Part shown: positions 47,937 through 58,036 of the stretch, one piece after another
Position numbering within the stretch: the stretch's first letter is position 1
How the letters are laid out: the number at the start of each line of letters is the position of its first letter
Assembly (NCBI RefSeq): GCF_012295525.1
Contig: NZ_CP051167.1
Span: 3,269,501 to 3,333,500, forward strand
Direction of reading: 5' to 3'
From: Oxynema aestuarii AP17
GTDB lineage: Bacteria > Cyanobacteriota > Cyanobacteriia > Cyanobacteriales > Laspinemataceae
DNA length: 64,000 nucleotides
Position numbers and translations under genes: made by a program
Notes under the pieces: generated by a model
Told to the model about the DNA's origin: nothing
Database searches by the model: none
Seen by the model: the letters and a program-made list of their open reading frames with translations, nothing else

Positions 47937-49358
47937 TTAACTCGCACGATCGCACGCCGTCGTCCATTCCAACGCTTCAATCGGATCGAGTCGGAACGGT
48001 TGCGAATGAACCGCTTTAATTAACTCTCCCTTGTACGCCTCATCGCCGAGGGGATAATTGCGACGTCTGCGAATTCCCGGATGACTGAAAATATTCAGTG
48101 CAAAAAAGCTCAACGTCATCAACCCATCGGTACAGTTGACCCCAAAATTCATCCGTTTGAGAATCGAAGGAAGGCTAAAAAATTTAACCCTCGCTTCGTG
48201 TGCTAATTGTTCTAATTCTTCCCGAGGGGTTTTTTTCGGTTCAAAGGGAATCGAACCGTAACGATAATTCGGATCTAACCACCAGCGATCGAATAATAAC
48301 CGTCCTTCCGCTTTCATGCGATCGTAAAGTGCCGTTCCCGGGAAAGGGGTTAAATGATTGAAGGCGATCGCGTAAAACTTATGTTTCGTGGCAAAATCCA
48401 TCGCCGATTGAATCGTCTCCGCACTATCTTCGTCGTATCCAACTAAAAACATCCCGTAAATACGAATCCCATGACGGTGCAAATTTTCGACGGCAACTTC
48501 ATAGCCGCCATTCATTAAATTAAATCCCTTGTCCATTCGTTTTAAATTATCTGGATGGACGCTTTCAAACCCAATGAGCAATCCTTGACAGCCACTAGCT
48601 TTTAAAAGTTCTAAAAACTCTTCGTCGTGAGCCGCATTAATACTGCACTGACTGACCCAGCGAATTTTTAAGGGGATCAATTCTTTGAAAAATGATTTGG
48701 CGCGCTCTAAGTTCGAGGTTATATTATCGTCACAAAAGACAATAAGCGGTTTTTCGATCTTTTTTAATTCTGCTAAAGCTTCCGCATGGGGACGACGGCT
48801 TTGGGAATTGCCGAAGGCAGTTTGAATGCTGCAAAAATCGCATTTAAAATGACACCCGCGTCCGACTTCTACAAAGGCTAAGGGTAAATAGGGTTTTCCT
48901 TGAAAAATAGAGCGATCGACCTGAAAACCACCTAGTTTTGGTCGGCTATTGCGTTTGTAAACCCGACGCAAACAACCATTTTGAAAGTCTTCGATGACGT
49001 TAGACCACAAGCCCTCGGCTTCGCCAATGACGATCGCCTCGGCATAATCGCTTGCTTCTTCGGGCATTAAGGTGACGTGAAAACCGCCCATGACGACGGG
49101 GATTTGTCGTTGTCGGTAAAGGGAGGCAATCTGATAGGCGCGGCGGGCGGAGGTGGTTTGAATGGCGGTAATGACGACTAAATCTGTGGGGCGATCGTAA
49201 GGAATTTTTTCGGTGCGATCGTCGTAAAATTCGATCTCGATTTCTTTGGGGGTCAATCCTGCAATAATCGCTGGGGCGAGGGGTTCCAATTGCCAGGTTC
49301 CTACATAGTTTTCGCCCAAACGATGACCGACAGCCGGGTAAATAATGGTCAGTCTCAT
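47937..49358 (-). CDS. B12-binding radical SAM protein
   Basis: The 473-residue protein has an N-terminal cobalamin-binding-like domain (LTIIYPAVGHRLGENY, VVMGGFHVTLMPEEA), then the radical SAM motif CHFKCDFC near residue 168 and the SAM-binding DDNITSN. The typical DxHxxG cobalamin motif is not seen, so B12 binding is uncertain. Class B methylases and cyclases of this type act on lipids, bacteriochlorins and natural products. The C-terminal 100 residues form an extra domain. The substrate is unknown. Confidence 0.85.
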   Translation of the reverse strand: MRLTIIYPAVGHRLGENYVGTWQLEPLAPAIIAGLTPKEIEIEFYDDRTEKIPYDRPTDLVVITAIQTTSARRAYQIASLYRQRQIPVVMGGFHVTLMPEEASDYAEAIVIGEAEGLWSNVIEDFQNGCLRRVYKRNSRPKLGGFQVDRSIFQGKPYLPLAFVEVGRGCHFKCDFCSIQTAFGNSQSRRPHAEALAELKKIEKPLIVFCDDNITSNLERAKSFFKELIPLKIRWVSQCSINAAHDEEFLELLKASGCQGLLIGFESVHPDNLKRMDKGFNLMNGGYEVAVENLHRHGIRIYGMFLVGYDEDSAETIQSAMDFATKHKFYAIAFNHLTPFPGTALYDRMKAEGRLLFDRWWLDPNYRYGSIPFEPKKTPREELEQLAHEARVKFFSLPSILKRMNFGVNCTDGLMTLSFFALNIFSHPGIRRRRNYPLGDEAYKGELIKAVHSQPFRLDPIEALEWTTACDRAS

Positions 49359-49551
49359 GGTTTACCGCCATAGTCGATAGAAGAGGGACGATCGCGCGGT
49401 TTGAAAGGGATCGATTGAGGAAGTTTACGGGGGCGATCGCCTAATTGTTCTGCACGATAACAGCCAAGTTTGAAAAAGGCATCGCAGCGAAAAGAATCTT
49501 TACGTTTTTAGGGTAGGTTAACCGGGTTGAGTTGGAGCTAAATTTTAGCTC

Positions 49552-50592
49552 TTAAAGGCGCATTTCGACGTGATGTTCTTGTCCGGGGGATGGGGGTGGG
49601 GTTTGGGTTGCGATCGCCTGTCGCCATTTCCAAATATAAGGGGCGAGTAAATCGGGAGGAATTAATTTATAAGCAGTTTTACCGAAGCGATCGATATTCT
49701 GTTGTTGTTGGTTTAAAATTTTGACATCCTGATAGATAATCCAGCGTGACATCGGTTCAAAAAAGAGGCGAATGAGCCAACCGATCGCCCCAAAACGAAA
49801 GGTGATGACGGTATAAACTTCGGTTTCGCGATCGCTCAGTGGGGTGCAAGAAGAGGTGATGATATAGTGGCGGCGATCGGAAAAAATATAGTCTACGCGA
49901 CTGGTGGCGGGGGCGATAAAGCGATCGGTATGTTGCAGTCGAGCACGTTTTTGAGAGAGTAAGGACCAGACCAAACTGTTCTCGCGGGGTTCCTCGAAAT
50001 ATTCGGCAACGGCGCCGTCTTCGAGGCTACGGACGATCGCCCGCACGGGTTTGGCGGTGGGGGCGCGAAACCAGAAGCGATGGACGAAAGTCGCGTGGGG
50101 ACAGTCGAGAAAGTTTTCCAAACAGCTTGCGACGGGGGCGCGAAAGCGGGTTTTCAGGTGAAAGGTAGTCCAGCCGCGATCGCCCAAATGGGGAAAGGAC
50201 GAGGGGCGATCGCGGGTCGGGCGATCGCCCACGCAGACCCAAACATAGCCGTCTTGTTCGACACAGGGATAAGCTTTGACGCGCAACTGCTCGGAAATCG
50301 CCGTATTTTCGGGTAAGGCGGGAATGTCTACGGCGCGACCGTCGGTGTGGTAGCGCCAGCCGTGATAGGGACATTCCAGCAGTCCGCCGCAGTTCTTGCC
50401 CGCCGATAACGGGGCGTTGCGGTGGGCGCAGCGATCTTCGAGGGCGCCCGGTCGTCCGTGACGATCGCGGAACAAGACGAAGGGGCGATCGAACAGGGCG
50501 AACGGGACCGGGCGATCGGCCAATTCCCGGGCGCGACAGGCGATATACCAGTAATTTTCGAGCATGGCGGTCGGCGTCGGTCGAACTTCCAC
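49552..50592 (-). CDS. Rieske-type non-heme iron oxygenase
   Basis: The 346-residue protein has the Rieske cluster motif CAHRNAPL with CPYHGW (CxH and CxxH) at about residues 51-74 and the mononuclear iron ligands in NFLDCPHATFVHRF. Related enzymes are the vanillate demethylase type and pheophorbide a oxygenase-like groups. Size and the absence of a C-terminal membrane region favour a soluble aromatic-ring or demethylase-type oxygenase. It is nine bases downstream of the WecG-like gene, so they are probably co-transcribed. An in-frame ATG nine codons later (50565) is an alternative start. Confidence 0.9.
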   Translation of the reverse strand: MEVRPTPTAMLENYWYIACRARELADRPVPFALFDRPFVLFRDRHGRPGALEDRCAHRNAPLSAGKNCGGLLECPYHGWRYHTDGRAVDIPALPENTAISEQLRVKAYPCVEQDGYVWVCVGDRPTRDRPSSFPHLGDRGWTTFHLKTRFRAPVASCLENFLDCPHATFVHRFWFRAPTAKPVRAIVRSLEDGAVAEYFEEPRENSLVWSLLSQKRARLQHTDRFIAPATSRVDYIFSDRRHYIITSSCTPLSDRETEVYTVITFRFGAIGWLIRLFFEPMSRWIIYQDVKILNQQQQNIDRFGKTAYKLIPPDLLAPYIWKWRQAIATQTPPPSPGQEHHVEMRL

Positions 50593-50601
50593 GGGACGGG
50601 T

Positions 50602-51417
50602 TTAGCCGTAAGATTCCTCCGGTTCTTTCCCGTCGGGCATCAAGACGGCGCGTTTGGACACCGAGAGCATTTCTAAAAACACGAACGTCAGATAAACCGG
50701 ATTTAAGAATAAGTAGCGCTTCCACAAGCGACCCGGTTCTTGAATGAGGCGAAACAGCCATTCGAGGCCGAGATTTTGCATCCAGGAAGGGGCTTGGGGC
50801 AGCACTCCGGCATGAAAGTCAAAGGCGGCGCCGACGGCGAGTAAGGGCATACTGAGTTCGTCGCGATACTCGTAAGCCCAGACCTCCTGACGGGGGCAAC
50901 CCAAGCCGACAAAGGCGATCGCGGCGCCACTGTCTTTGATGCGTTGGATGACTTCTTGTTTTTCTTCCGGGTTGAGGCGGCGGAATTTTGAGGGTTCGGC
51001 GCCGACGACTTTGAGATTGGGGAATTTTCGTTTGAGATTGTCGAGTAACTGGTCGAGGGTTTCCTGTTTGCTGCCGTAAAAATAGACTGGAACCCCTTCG
51101 CTGGCGGCGGCGGTGAGTACTTTGAGGGTCATGGTCGGACCGTAAACGCGATCGGGCAGTTTGACCCCGTGAATCCAATTTAACGCCCAGCGCACGGGTT
51201 GGCCGTCCGGAGTGACCAGATCCAGACCGTTGAGGCGGCGGCGGTGAACCGAATCGTAAAATCCGGTCATGACGCCGTGAACGGCTAGGGCCGATACTGC
51301 CAGGGGCGATCGCGATTTCGCGGCCCGCACGATCGCATCGACGGCGTATTCATAATCAATGGCGGAGATTTGCACCCCTAACACCGGGTATTTTCCTCGA
51401 TTAATCACGCCAAACAC
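50602..51417 (-). CDS. WecG/TagA/CpsF family glycosyltransferase
   Basis: The 271-residue protein (GT26) has the conserved [22 protein letters not shown] and [16 protein letters not shown] motifs. GT26 enzymes add ManNAc(A) or similar sugars to a lipid-linked GlcNAc. The frame opens at GTG 51417, but a second GTG three codons in (51408) has better spacing from AGAGG and may be the true start. It lies between the epimerase gene and the Rieske gene on the same strand and fits a surface-glycan block. Confidence 0.92.
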   Translation of the reverse strand: MFGVINRGKYPVLGVQISAIDYEYAVDAIVRAAKSRSPLAVSALAVHGVMTGFYDSVHRRRLNGLDLVTPDGQPVRWALNWIHGVKLPDRVYGPTMTLKVLTAAASEGVPVYFYGSKQETLDQLLDNLKRKFPNLKVVGAEPSKFRRLNPEEKQEVIQRIKDSGAAIAFVGLGCPRQEVWAYEYRDELSMPLLAVGAAFDFHAGVLPQAPSWMQNLGLEWLFRLIQEPGRLWKRYLFLNPVYLTFVFLEMLSVSKRAVLMPDGKEPEESYG

Positions 51418-51567
51418 CTCTTTGCAATGATGGTTGTCTGATGGAAACGAGCCATTAGACGCGCGCTAACGGCTCGATGAGATAGGGCGATCGTACAGGT
51501 AATCGCGATCGCGTGGATGCTGTTAGCCCCAATTCGAGTCAATCCCTCGGACGGCGATCGATCGGGC

Positions 51568-52635
51568 CTAGGTCCAGCGCGTTTTGTTGAAATCGTAAAT
51601 CTCTTGGAAAATATCGCGGACACTCGGATAGGTCAGCTTCCAATCCGGGTAATGAGATTTAAACTTGCTCAAATCGCTGATGTACCAGATGTGATCCCCC
51701 ATGCGGTTGGTCTCGGTGTAACTGGTGTCCATCTTTTTCCCGGTGATTTCCTCGCACATGGCGATCCCTTCGAGAACCGAGGTATTGCTTTCGCGACCGC
51801 CGCCGAGATTGTACGCTTGCGCGACCCGGGGCTTTTTGAAAAAGGCATCGATCGCCCGAATCACGTCATTACAGTGGATCACGTCGCGCACCTGTTTCCC
51901 TTTGTAACCGATCACCGTGTAATGGGTTCCCGTCATCGCGCAACGCATCAAATACGACGGAAAACCGTGCAGTTGGGCCCCGGAATGTTGCGGGCCACTC
52001 AAGACGCCGCCGCGAAACGCTGCCGTTTTGATGTTGAAATAGCGCCCGTATTCCTGCACCAACAAGTCCGCCGCCGCTTTCGACGCGCCGAACAGCGAGT
52101 GCATACTGTTATCGAGGCTCATCTCTTCGGGAATGCCATTTTGGTACGGATGGGACGCATCGAGTTCCCAGCGTTTTTCCAGTTCCACCAACGGCAACGT
52201 GTTGGGGCGATCGCCGTAAACTTTATTGGTGGACAGATGCACGAATACCGTCTCGGGACAATGCTGACGCGTGGCTTCGAGCATCACCAACGTCCCATTC
52301 GCATTAATCGAAAAATCCGTAAACGGTTCTTTCGCCGCCCAATCGTGGGACGGTTGCGCCGCCGTATGGACGACTAAGGCGATGTCCGACTTGTATTTCT
52401 CGAAAATGGGCGAAATCTGCTCCCAATTGCGGATATCCGCTTCGTGATGCTCGTATTTGTCCCCGAGAACTTGTTCGATCCGTTCTCGGTTCCACCGGGT
52501 AGACGACTCTTTACCGAAAAAGTATTGACGCATGTCGTTGTCGATCCCGACAACTTTATAGCCTTCTTTCCCGTAAAATAGGGCCGCTTCCGAACCGATC
52601 AGTCCCCCAGACCCGGTGACGACGACTACAGACAT
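51568..52635 (-). CDS. NAD-dependent epimerase/dehydratase, CDP-paratose epimerase-like
   Basis: The 355-residue protein starts at [14 protein letters not shown] after CAGGAGAAATCA. It is an extended SDR with the Rossmann motif GSGGLIG and the substrate region [12 protein letters not shown]. The catalytic YxxxK is FGASK here ([18 protein letters not shown]), with Phe in place of Tyr; I recall the same Phe in this CDP-tyvelose/paratose epimerase-like cyanobacterial subgroup. Changed or lost oxidation at that step is likely. It precedes the WecG-like gene with a 150-base gap. Confidence 0.88.
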   Translation of the reverse strand: MSVVVVTGSGGLIGSEAALFYGKEGYKVVGIDNDMRQYFFGKESSTRWNRERIEQVLGDKYEHHEADIRNWEQISPIFEKYKSDIALVVHTAAQPSHDWAAKEPFTDFSINANGTLVMLEATRQHCPETVFVHLSTNKVYGDRPNTLPLVELEKRWELDASHPYQNGIPEEMSLDNSMHSLFGASKAAADLLVQEYGRYFNIKTAAFRGGVLSGPQHSGAQLHGFPSYLMRCAMTGTHYTVIGYKGKQVRDVIHCNDVIRAIDAFFKKPRVAQAYNLGGGRESNTSVLEGIAMCEEITGKKMDTSYTETNRMGDHIWYISDLSKFKSHYPDWKLTYPSVRDIFQEIYDFNKTRWT

Positions 52636-52845
52636 TGATTTCTCCTGTTTCCTGTTGTTTCGATTTGCACGATACGCCCCCAGCACGAAGCCGGAATCAT
52701 TGGCCTCTCCCGATTATACGAGAAGGGTTTAGCTGCCTACAGGCGTAGAATTTCGGAAGATTTGAGGGAGTTTCAGGGGATTTCGAGCGATCGCAGCGCG
52801 ATCGCCCCCCACAACTCCCGAACGCGCACCCTATATCCGAAGGTT

Positions 52846-54057
52846 TCAGGCTCCAGAGCCATGTAATAACTCTCGATAGGTTAACATTAACTTTTCGGAT
52901 AACTTCTCCCACGTAAACTTTTCTAAAACTTTGCGATATCCCGCTTCTCCCATTGCCGCTCGCAACGAGGGATTCGTTAATAACTCCAGGATCTTTTCCG
53001 CCAGCAGCTCGGGATCCGCTCCCACTACAAAACCGTCGATTCCCTCGTCGATCGTGTCCCGAATCGGGGGAATATCTCCACCAATTGCGGGTTTTTTCAT
53101 CATCCACGCTTCGGTATAAACCCCGCCGAAACTTTCCTGAAGGGACGGGACGCATAACAGATCGCAGGCGGCGAGGGCGTCGGTTTTTTCTTGCAAGCTG
53201 ACGCGACCGATTTCGATGAATCTCGGATCGTCAATGGTGGCGAATAACTTTTTAGAAAATGGCGTGCGCGGTCCGATAAACACTAAGCGAAGTTCGGGAA
53301 TTTTTTTGAGTAAACGCTGTCCGGCTTCGAGTAAGGTTCTAATGCCTTTATATTTGTATTTTTGACCGATAAATAAGACGGTGGGCCGATCGGACAGGCG
53401 ATATTTTTCGCGGAAGCTTGCCGGGTCGGCGCGATCGGCCACCAACGGCCCGATTCCAGTGATGACAATGCGCTCCGCTTTCACTCCTAATTCGATTAAC
53501 GTTTGTTTTTCCGTTGGGGTCAAAGCGATGACGCGATCGGCTTGGCGGTATAAATTAATATATTGTTTGTAATTCCAGCCCACCCAGCGCGGGTGATGCA
53601 ATGGGGTAAAAATAAAGGGTAAATCTAATTTACGGGCGACTTTGAGCGAGGCATAACTGAGATTTTCACGACCCATTCTAATGTTGTGAATGAGGTCGCG
53701 ATCGCGAGCCAGTTCTTCAATTTGCGGCACTAAAGTATTAGAAATTTTTTCGATCGCCCGCGTTTTAATCCCGTAGTAACCCAAGACATAAGGAATGAGC
53801 GGCAAGCGCTGTTTTTCGGGAATATTAATCTGGAAAACTTCCACCCCATCTAGTTCGTACTGCTGGGAATCCTTCGGCGCGTTTAACGTCGTTCCCAACA
53901 ACCAATCGGTACGATTTTCACACCAGTGCGTCCCCACGCGCACCCGATGGTCTCGCGCTAACAGCGATGCTACTTGATGGGTGTGTAACTGCGCCCCTCC
54001 AATCGAAGGAGGATAGGCGGCGATCGTGTACAGAAGATTTAAAGAAAGGTCATTCAT
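52846..54057 (-). CDS. Family 4 glycosyltransferase
   Basis: The 403-residue GT-B transferase has the N-terminal TIAAYPPSIGGAQLHTHQV glycine loop, a donor domain with LFIGQKYKYKGIRTLLEA, and the EX7E region at ESFGGVYTEAWMMKKPAIGG. Donor and acceptor are unknown. It heads the same-strand glycan block (GT4, epimerase, GT26, Rieske). A 58-base gap separates its start from the border of the second tnpB element, which may have replaced native upstream control. Confidence 0.9.
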   Translation of the reverse strand: MNDLSLNLLYTIAAYPPSIGGAQLHTHQVASLLARDHRVRVGTHWCENRTDWLLGTTLNAPKDSQQYELDGVEVFQINIPEKQRLPLIPYVLGYYGIKTRAIEKISNTLVPQIEELARDRDLIHNIRMGRENLSYASLKVARKLDLPFIFTPLHHPRWVGWNYKQYINLYRQADRVIALTPTEKQTLIELGVKAERIVITGIGPLVADRADPASFREKYRLSDRPTVLFIGQKYKYKGIRTLLEAGQRLLKKIPELRLVFIGPRTPFSKKLFATIDDPRFIEIGRVSLQEKTDALAACDLLCVPSLQESFGGVYTEAWMMKKPAIGGDIPPIRDTIDEGIDGFVVGADPELLAEKILELLTNPSLRAAMGEAGYRKVLEKFTWEKLSEKLMLTYRELLHGSGA

Positions 54058-54232
54058 GCTCGATGCTCGATCTCTTTCAGGTCAAGGGTTAACAACAGAG
54101 TTAAAATTTATACCTAAAGTTTCTTAAACTTACTCACTTTTTATACTAAAATAAAAATCTGAGTAAGTTTAGAAGGACTGAAGCCGCAAAAATCGCGGAT
54201 TTCATCATCTCCATTGTTTTCTACTAGTCTTT

Positions 54233-55417
54233 ATGGTAGCTGAACTTAGCCGAACAAAAAGAGGGTTGAGGAGTTAAAAAAAGTCAGTGAAAGGCTTTAA
54301 GACCAAACTAGACTTAAATAACCGACAACGAACGCTGATGGCGAAACACGCAGGAGTCGCTCGACACGCTTGGAATTGGGGACTGGCTACCTGTAAGGAA
54401 ATATCAGAAACCGGAGGTAAACTCCCGAGTGCTATAGACTTACACAAAAGATTAGTCGCCGAGGTAAAAAGCCAGAATCCTTGGTACTATGAGGTTTCCA
54501 AATGTAGCCCTCAAGAAGCGTTGCGTCACCTCAATAAAGCGTTTAAGCGAGTTGGGCAAGTCAAAGGAACAGGTTTCCCCAAGTTTAAGAAAAAGAAGGT
54601 CAAAGAGAGTTTTTACCTGGAAGGAAGCATTAAAATTTCCGGTGATTGGGTGAAGCTACCTCGGCTCGGTTGGATAAAAAGCCACGAACAGTTACCGCCA
54701 GTCCATCCTAAAAACGTCACGATCGGTAAACGAGTAGGGGACTGGTATATTGCCTTCAAAATTGATTTTGAACCATCCCCCCAACCCCCCTTTGAAAGGG
54801 GGGCGAAGGGGGGATAGAGAGCGGATTGGGGTAGATGTAGGAATCAAAAGGCCACCCTGAGCGATGGTAAAATCTATCCCAATCCGAAAGCTTATCGTCA
54901 GGCTCAGAAAAAACTGGCCAAACTCCAGAAAGAACTAAGCCGCCGTCAAAAAGGAGGTAAAAACCGAGAAAAAACTAAACTCAAGTTAGCTAAGGCTCAC
55001 CGACGTATCGCCGATATTAGAGCGGACTATTTACACAAGTTAACAACTTACTTAGCCAAAAACCACGGCGAAGTGAAAAGTGAAAAGGGGAAAGTGAAAA
55101 GGGGAAAGTGAAAAGGGGAAATTGAAGACTTAAATGTGTCAGGAATGCTCAAAAATCACAAGCTGGCTGGTGCGATCGCGGATGGTGGGTTTGATCAATT
55201 CCGTCGTCAACTTGAATATAAATGCGAGTGGTACGGGAGCAAATTAACATTGATTGACCCGTGGTATCCCAGTTCGCAGATCTGTTCCAACTGCGGACAC
55301 CGACAGAAAATGCCCCTGGACCGAAGACAGTATGATTGTCCGAACTGTCACGCCTCCATAGATCGTGACTTAAATGCGGCAATTAATTTGGAAAACGCGG
55401 AGAGCTCAGCCGTGTAA
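54233..55417 (+). pseudogene. tnpB: TnpB of copy 2, multiple lesions
   Basis: Besides the palindrome and frameshift seen in copy 1, this copy has TAA at codon 15 (TCA to TAA, in RRGLRS then stop) and a tandem repeat insert near 55071-55120. The N-terminal part is open from 54287 to 54817 (MKGFKTKLDLNNRQRTLM), and the C-terminal zinc finger and last aspartate run from 55136 to 55417 (DRDLNAAINLEN). No full-length product is possible. Confidence 0.88.
55071..55120. repeat. Three tandem GTGAAAAGGGGAAA units inside tnpB
   Basis: Three copies of the 14-base unit GTGAAAAGGGGAAA plus a partial copy are inserted between GAAGT and ATTGAAG. Copy 1 has only AAAA at this place, so the expansion came after the two elements separated. 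It introduces a TGA in the tnpB frame. Confidence 0.85.
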
Positions 55418-55526
55418 GCAAGCGTGATGGAAAGGTCTCGGAAGATCCAAGCTAGGAACTAAACATCAAATGATTAAGTTTGAGTAAGTTTTAGAGAGCG
55501 GAAATTTTCAACGAAGAATCTGGCAT

Positions 55527-56915
55527 TTATAAGTCATCTTCGTTCGCTTCAGTGTCGATGGCACTCGTGAGGGGCGATCGTTCTAATAACAACGGTGAAA
55601 AACTAATTTCGAGGGAGTTCTCGGTGACGGGACGGCTTTTCCCTTGCAAATCGCGGACTTGACGAACCGACCACTGTTGAGGAATGTCAACCGTTCTCGT
55701 ACCTTCGGGGTTCCAGAGGATCCAGGCGCGATCGCCTCCCTCCCGTTCCAGTTCGCAAGTCCAGGTCGATTGCCAGTCCGCCTCGCAACGCTTCATCCGC
55801 GACCCGACTAACCACCTTTGGATTTCCCCGTAAGCGAACCCGGCTGCGGTCATCGTTCGATTGTCTTCTTCCAACATCCGCAAGCTGACAATGGGATTGT
55901 AATCCCAATCGTACCAATAGAGCCGACGGACTCCTGCTTTCCAGTTGAGGATATACGATCGCGCCACGTAAGCCGCACTTTTTTGCGAATCTTCAAACGG
56001 TCGGTCTCCCAACCATCCCGCCTCCGTATTCCACAAAGGTTTATCGGCAACGCCATATTCTTTCATCACCCCTCGCACCTTGCCAATCAGATCGAGCATA
56101 TTTTCTGGAGAACCCGGCATCACGTAGAAGTGGTAGCCGATAACATCGGCATAAGCGCCTCCCCCCGCCGCCAGATAATCCGCCAGCCATTGCACTCCCG
56201 GACTGCTGCCGCTATCCCCAGTGGCGGCGGGGGAAACCACGGTCACCGACGGATCCACGGCTTTGAGAATTTGGTACGCTTCTCGGGACAGTTCTAGCAT
56301 TTTGTCTAAACTTCCGGTGTAAAACCGCTTGTAACCGTTCGGTTCGTTCCACAATTCGTAATAGTGAATTTTTCCCCGATAGCGGGTGGCGACGGTACGC
56401 ACGAAGTCCCGCCAGTCTTCGATATTGGCGGGTTCTGCCGCATTTCCCGGGCCGTAACCGGAGGGTTCGTCGGGGCGCGCCGAGGCCCAACGAGGGGACA
56501 GACTGAGTACCAACAGCAGTTCGACGTTTTTTTCCCGGGCAATTTCGACGTAGGAATCTAACAGTTCAAAGTTCCATTGGTCTTGTTGCGGTTCCAAGTT
56601 GGGCCAGGCGACATAAGCATCCCAAAGTCGCCAGCTTCCGAAGGGAACGTAGGGCCATGGGGTGGGTTCGGGCGTCCGACGAGTGGTTTTAATGAGGTGG
56701 TGAATGTGCTTGCCGAACACAGTCCGTTCGATGGTGGGATTGAGGGGGCGATCGCCCCGATTGACACTGCCATCACTCTTCCAGAAGCCTTGAGTGACCA
56801 GTAATAGCAACAAGGTCGTTGCCAGCAAACCGATAAAAGTAGGGATCGTGCGTCGAGAGCGCGATCGCCAGCTTTGCAGCCATTGAGAAAGGGATTTGCT
56901 AAGTTTGAAATTCAT
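55527..56915 (-). CDS. Membrane-anchored glycoside hydrolase (GH39/GH5-like)
   Basis: The 462-residue form starts at MNFKLSKSLSQW; an upstream in-frame start at 56996 is less likely. One hydrophobic segment (TFIGLLATTLLLLLVTQGF, residues 23-41) anchors or exports the protein. The domain is a TIM barrel with the acid/base glutamate in YYELWNEPNG, the nucleophile glutamate in LWNTEAGWLG, and SPRWA after beta strand 3. Clan GH-A enzymes of this look cut beta-xylosides, glucosides or mannosides. It lies beside the glycan block and could trim the surface polymer, but the transposon separates them. Confidence 0.85.
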   Translation of the reverse strand: MNFKLSKSLSQWLQSWRSRSRRTIPTFIGLLATTLLLLLVTQGFWKSDGSVNRGDRPLNPTIERTVFGKHIHHLIKTTRRTPEPTPWPYVPFGSWRLWDAYVAWPNLEPQQDQWNFELLDSYVEIAREKNVELLLVLSLSPRWASARPDEPSGYGPGNAAEPANIEDWRDFVRTVATRYRGKIHYYELWNEPNGYKRFYTGSLDKMLELSREAYQILKAVDPSVTVVSPAATGDSGSSPGVQWLADYLAAGGGAYADVIGYHFYVMPGSPENMLDLIGKVRGVMKEYGVADKPLWNTEAGWLGDRPFEDSQKSAAYVARSYILNWKAGVRRLYWYDWDYNPIVSLRMLEEDNRTMTAAGFAYGEIQRWLVGSRMKRCEADWQSTWTCELEREGGDRAWILWNPEGTRTVDIPQQWSVRQVRDLQGKSRPVTENSLEISFSPLLLERSPLTSAIDTEANEDDL

Positions 56916-57255
56916 CGAAAATCGGGGGTTTCGGTCGAACGGTGGCAGGCGGGAACGAGAGTCCGAGCGATCGCCATTGCTTCTAGAGTGCCCCAAATTT
57001 CTAGATCCTTCTCAGGGTGACCTCGGATCGTCCCCCAAATTCGTGCGGGGAGAACCGACGTGGGCGGATAACAGCCCATTTGAGCGATCGCCACTCCACC
57101 TGTCAAACTGAAAGAAAGCAAAAGTCTCTATCGACAAATAAAACGGTCAATAAAACTGTAAATAAACCTGCGAATAAACCTGCGATCGCGTCCTTCAACC
57201 TCCAACTCGACGCAGTGCAGTTGCCATCGATCCCGCGTAGAACAACCCTTAACCC
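56916..57255. other. Divergent spacer, hydrolase and SDR genes
   Basis: A 340-base spacer with a short AT-rich tandem-like stretch (ATAAAACTGT, ATAAACCTGCGA) at 57140-57185. No gene or RNA was found. Confidence 0.45.
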
Positions 57256-57951
57256 ATGCACAACCAACAGGTCTTACTCACGGGCGGAACGGGCGGACTC
57301 GGACTCGGCGTCACCCCAGAACTCCTCGCCCGAGGCGCCAAACTCACCCTACCCTATCGTCAACCCGCCGAGGTCGATCGCCTCAAACGCATCCTTCCCG
57401 CCGCCGAATTTACCAAAATTCGATTTATCCGAGCGGATCTCACCGACGAAGCCACCGTCGCCCAACTCGTCAACGACATGGGACGGGTGGACGCGGCGAT
57501 CCATCTCGTCGGCGGTTTTTCGATGGGGAAAACCCACGAATATGCTTTTGATGCCTGGAAAGCCGACTTCGACTTGAATCTGCACACCACCTTTCTCGTG
57601 TGCAAACACGCCCTCGCCACCATGCTACAAACGGGTTACGGTCGGATCGTCACCGTCGGTTCTCGCGGAGCCGTCCGACCGGGCGCCCAGTTAGCGGCGT
57701 ACTGCGCCTCGAAAGCGGCAGTAGTGGCCCTAACCCAGAGCATTGCCGAAGAAACTAAAGACACGAACATCACCGCCAATTGCGTTTTACCGAGCGTTAT
57801 CGATACCCCCGCCAATCGGGAGGCAATGGGGGCGGAAAATGCACGAAACTGGGTCAAACCCGAGTCTCTCGCACAAACGATCGCCTTTTTAGCCTCTGAA
57901 GCGGCAGGCGATTTGCGCGGGGCGGCGATCCCCGTCTACGGCAGCATTTAG
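57256..57951 (+). CDS. Short-chain dehydrogenase/reductase
   Basis: The 231-residue protein has the cofactor motif TGGTGGLG (residues 9-16), the NAG-type region replaced by HLVGGFSMG, the catalytic Ser in VGSRGAV and YCASK (YxxxK). NADPH or NADH use and substrate are unknown. The start codon is well placed, and a kinase gene follows 85 bases downstream on the same strand. Confidence 0.88.
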   Translation: MHNQQVLLTGGTGGLGLGVTPELLARGAKLTLPYRQPAEVDRLKRILPAAEFTKIRFIRADLTDEATVAQLVNDMGRVDAAIHLVGGFSMGKTHEYAFDAWKADFDLNLHTTFLVCKHALATMLQTGYGRIVTVGSRGAVRPGAQLAAYCASKAAVVALTQSIAEETKDTNITANCVLPSVIDTPANREAMGAENARNWVKPESLAQTIAFLASEAAGDLRGAAIPVYGSI

Positions 57952-58036
57952 GCGATGCAAGCAACCCGCAGAGTTTGTACAATCGAACATGGATTTGCTA
58001 GACCAGTAGTCAACGTTGCGGGAGAGTCCCAGCGCG

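Larger units (their letters stand above)
54115..55501 (+). mobile_element. tnpB-only IS200/IS605-type element, copy 2
   Basis: The element is about 1.39 kb, in the opposite orientation to copy 1. The left end has the same AAACTTACTCA / TGAGTAAGTTT inverted repeat, and the right end ends in TTTTAGAGAGCGG, after which the two copies diverge. It differs from copy 1 by about a dozen substitutions and one insertion of about 45 bases. Confidence 0.87.

Noticed and set aside
54115-55501. CRISPR-like array from GTGAAAAGGGGAAA repeats
   Set aside because: The units are adjacent without spacers and number only three; it is a simple tandem repeat.
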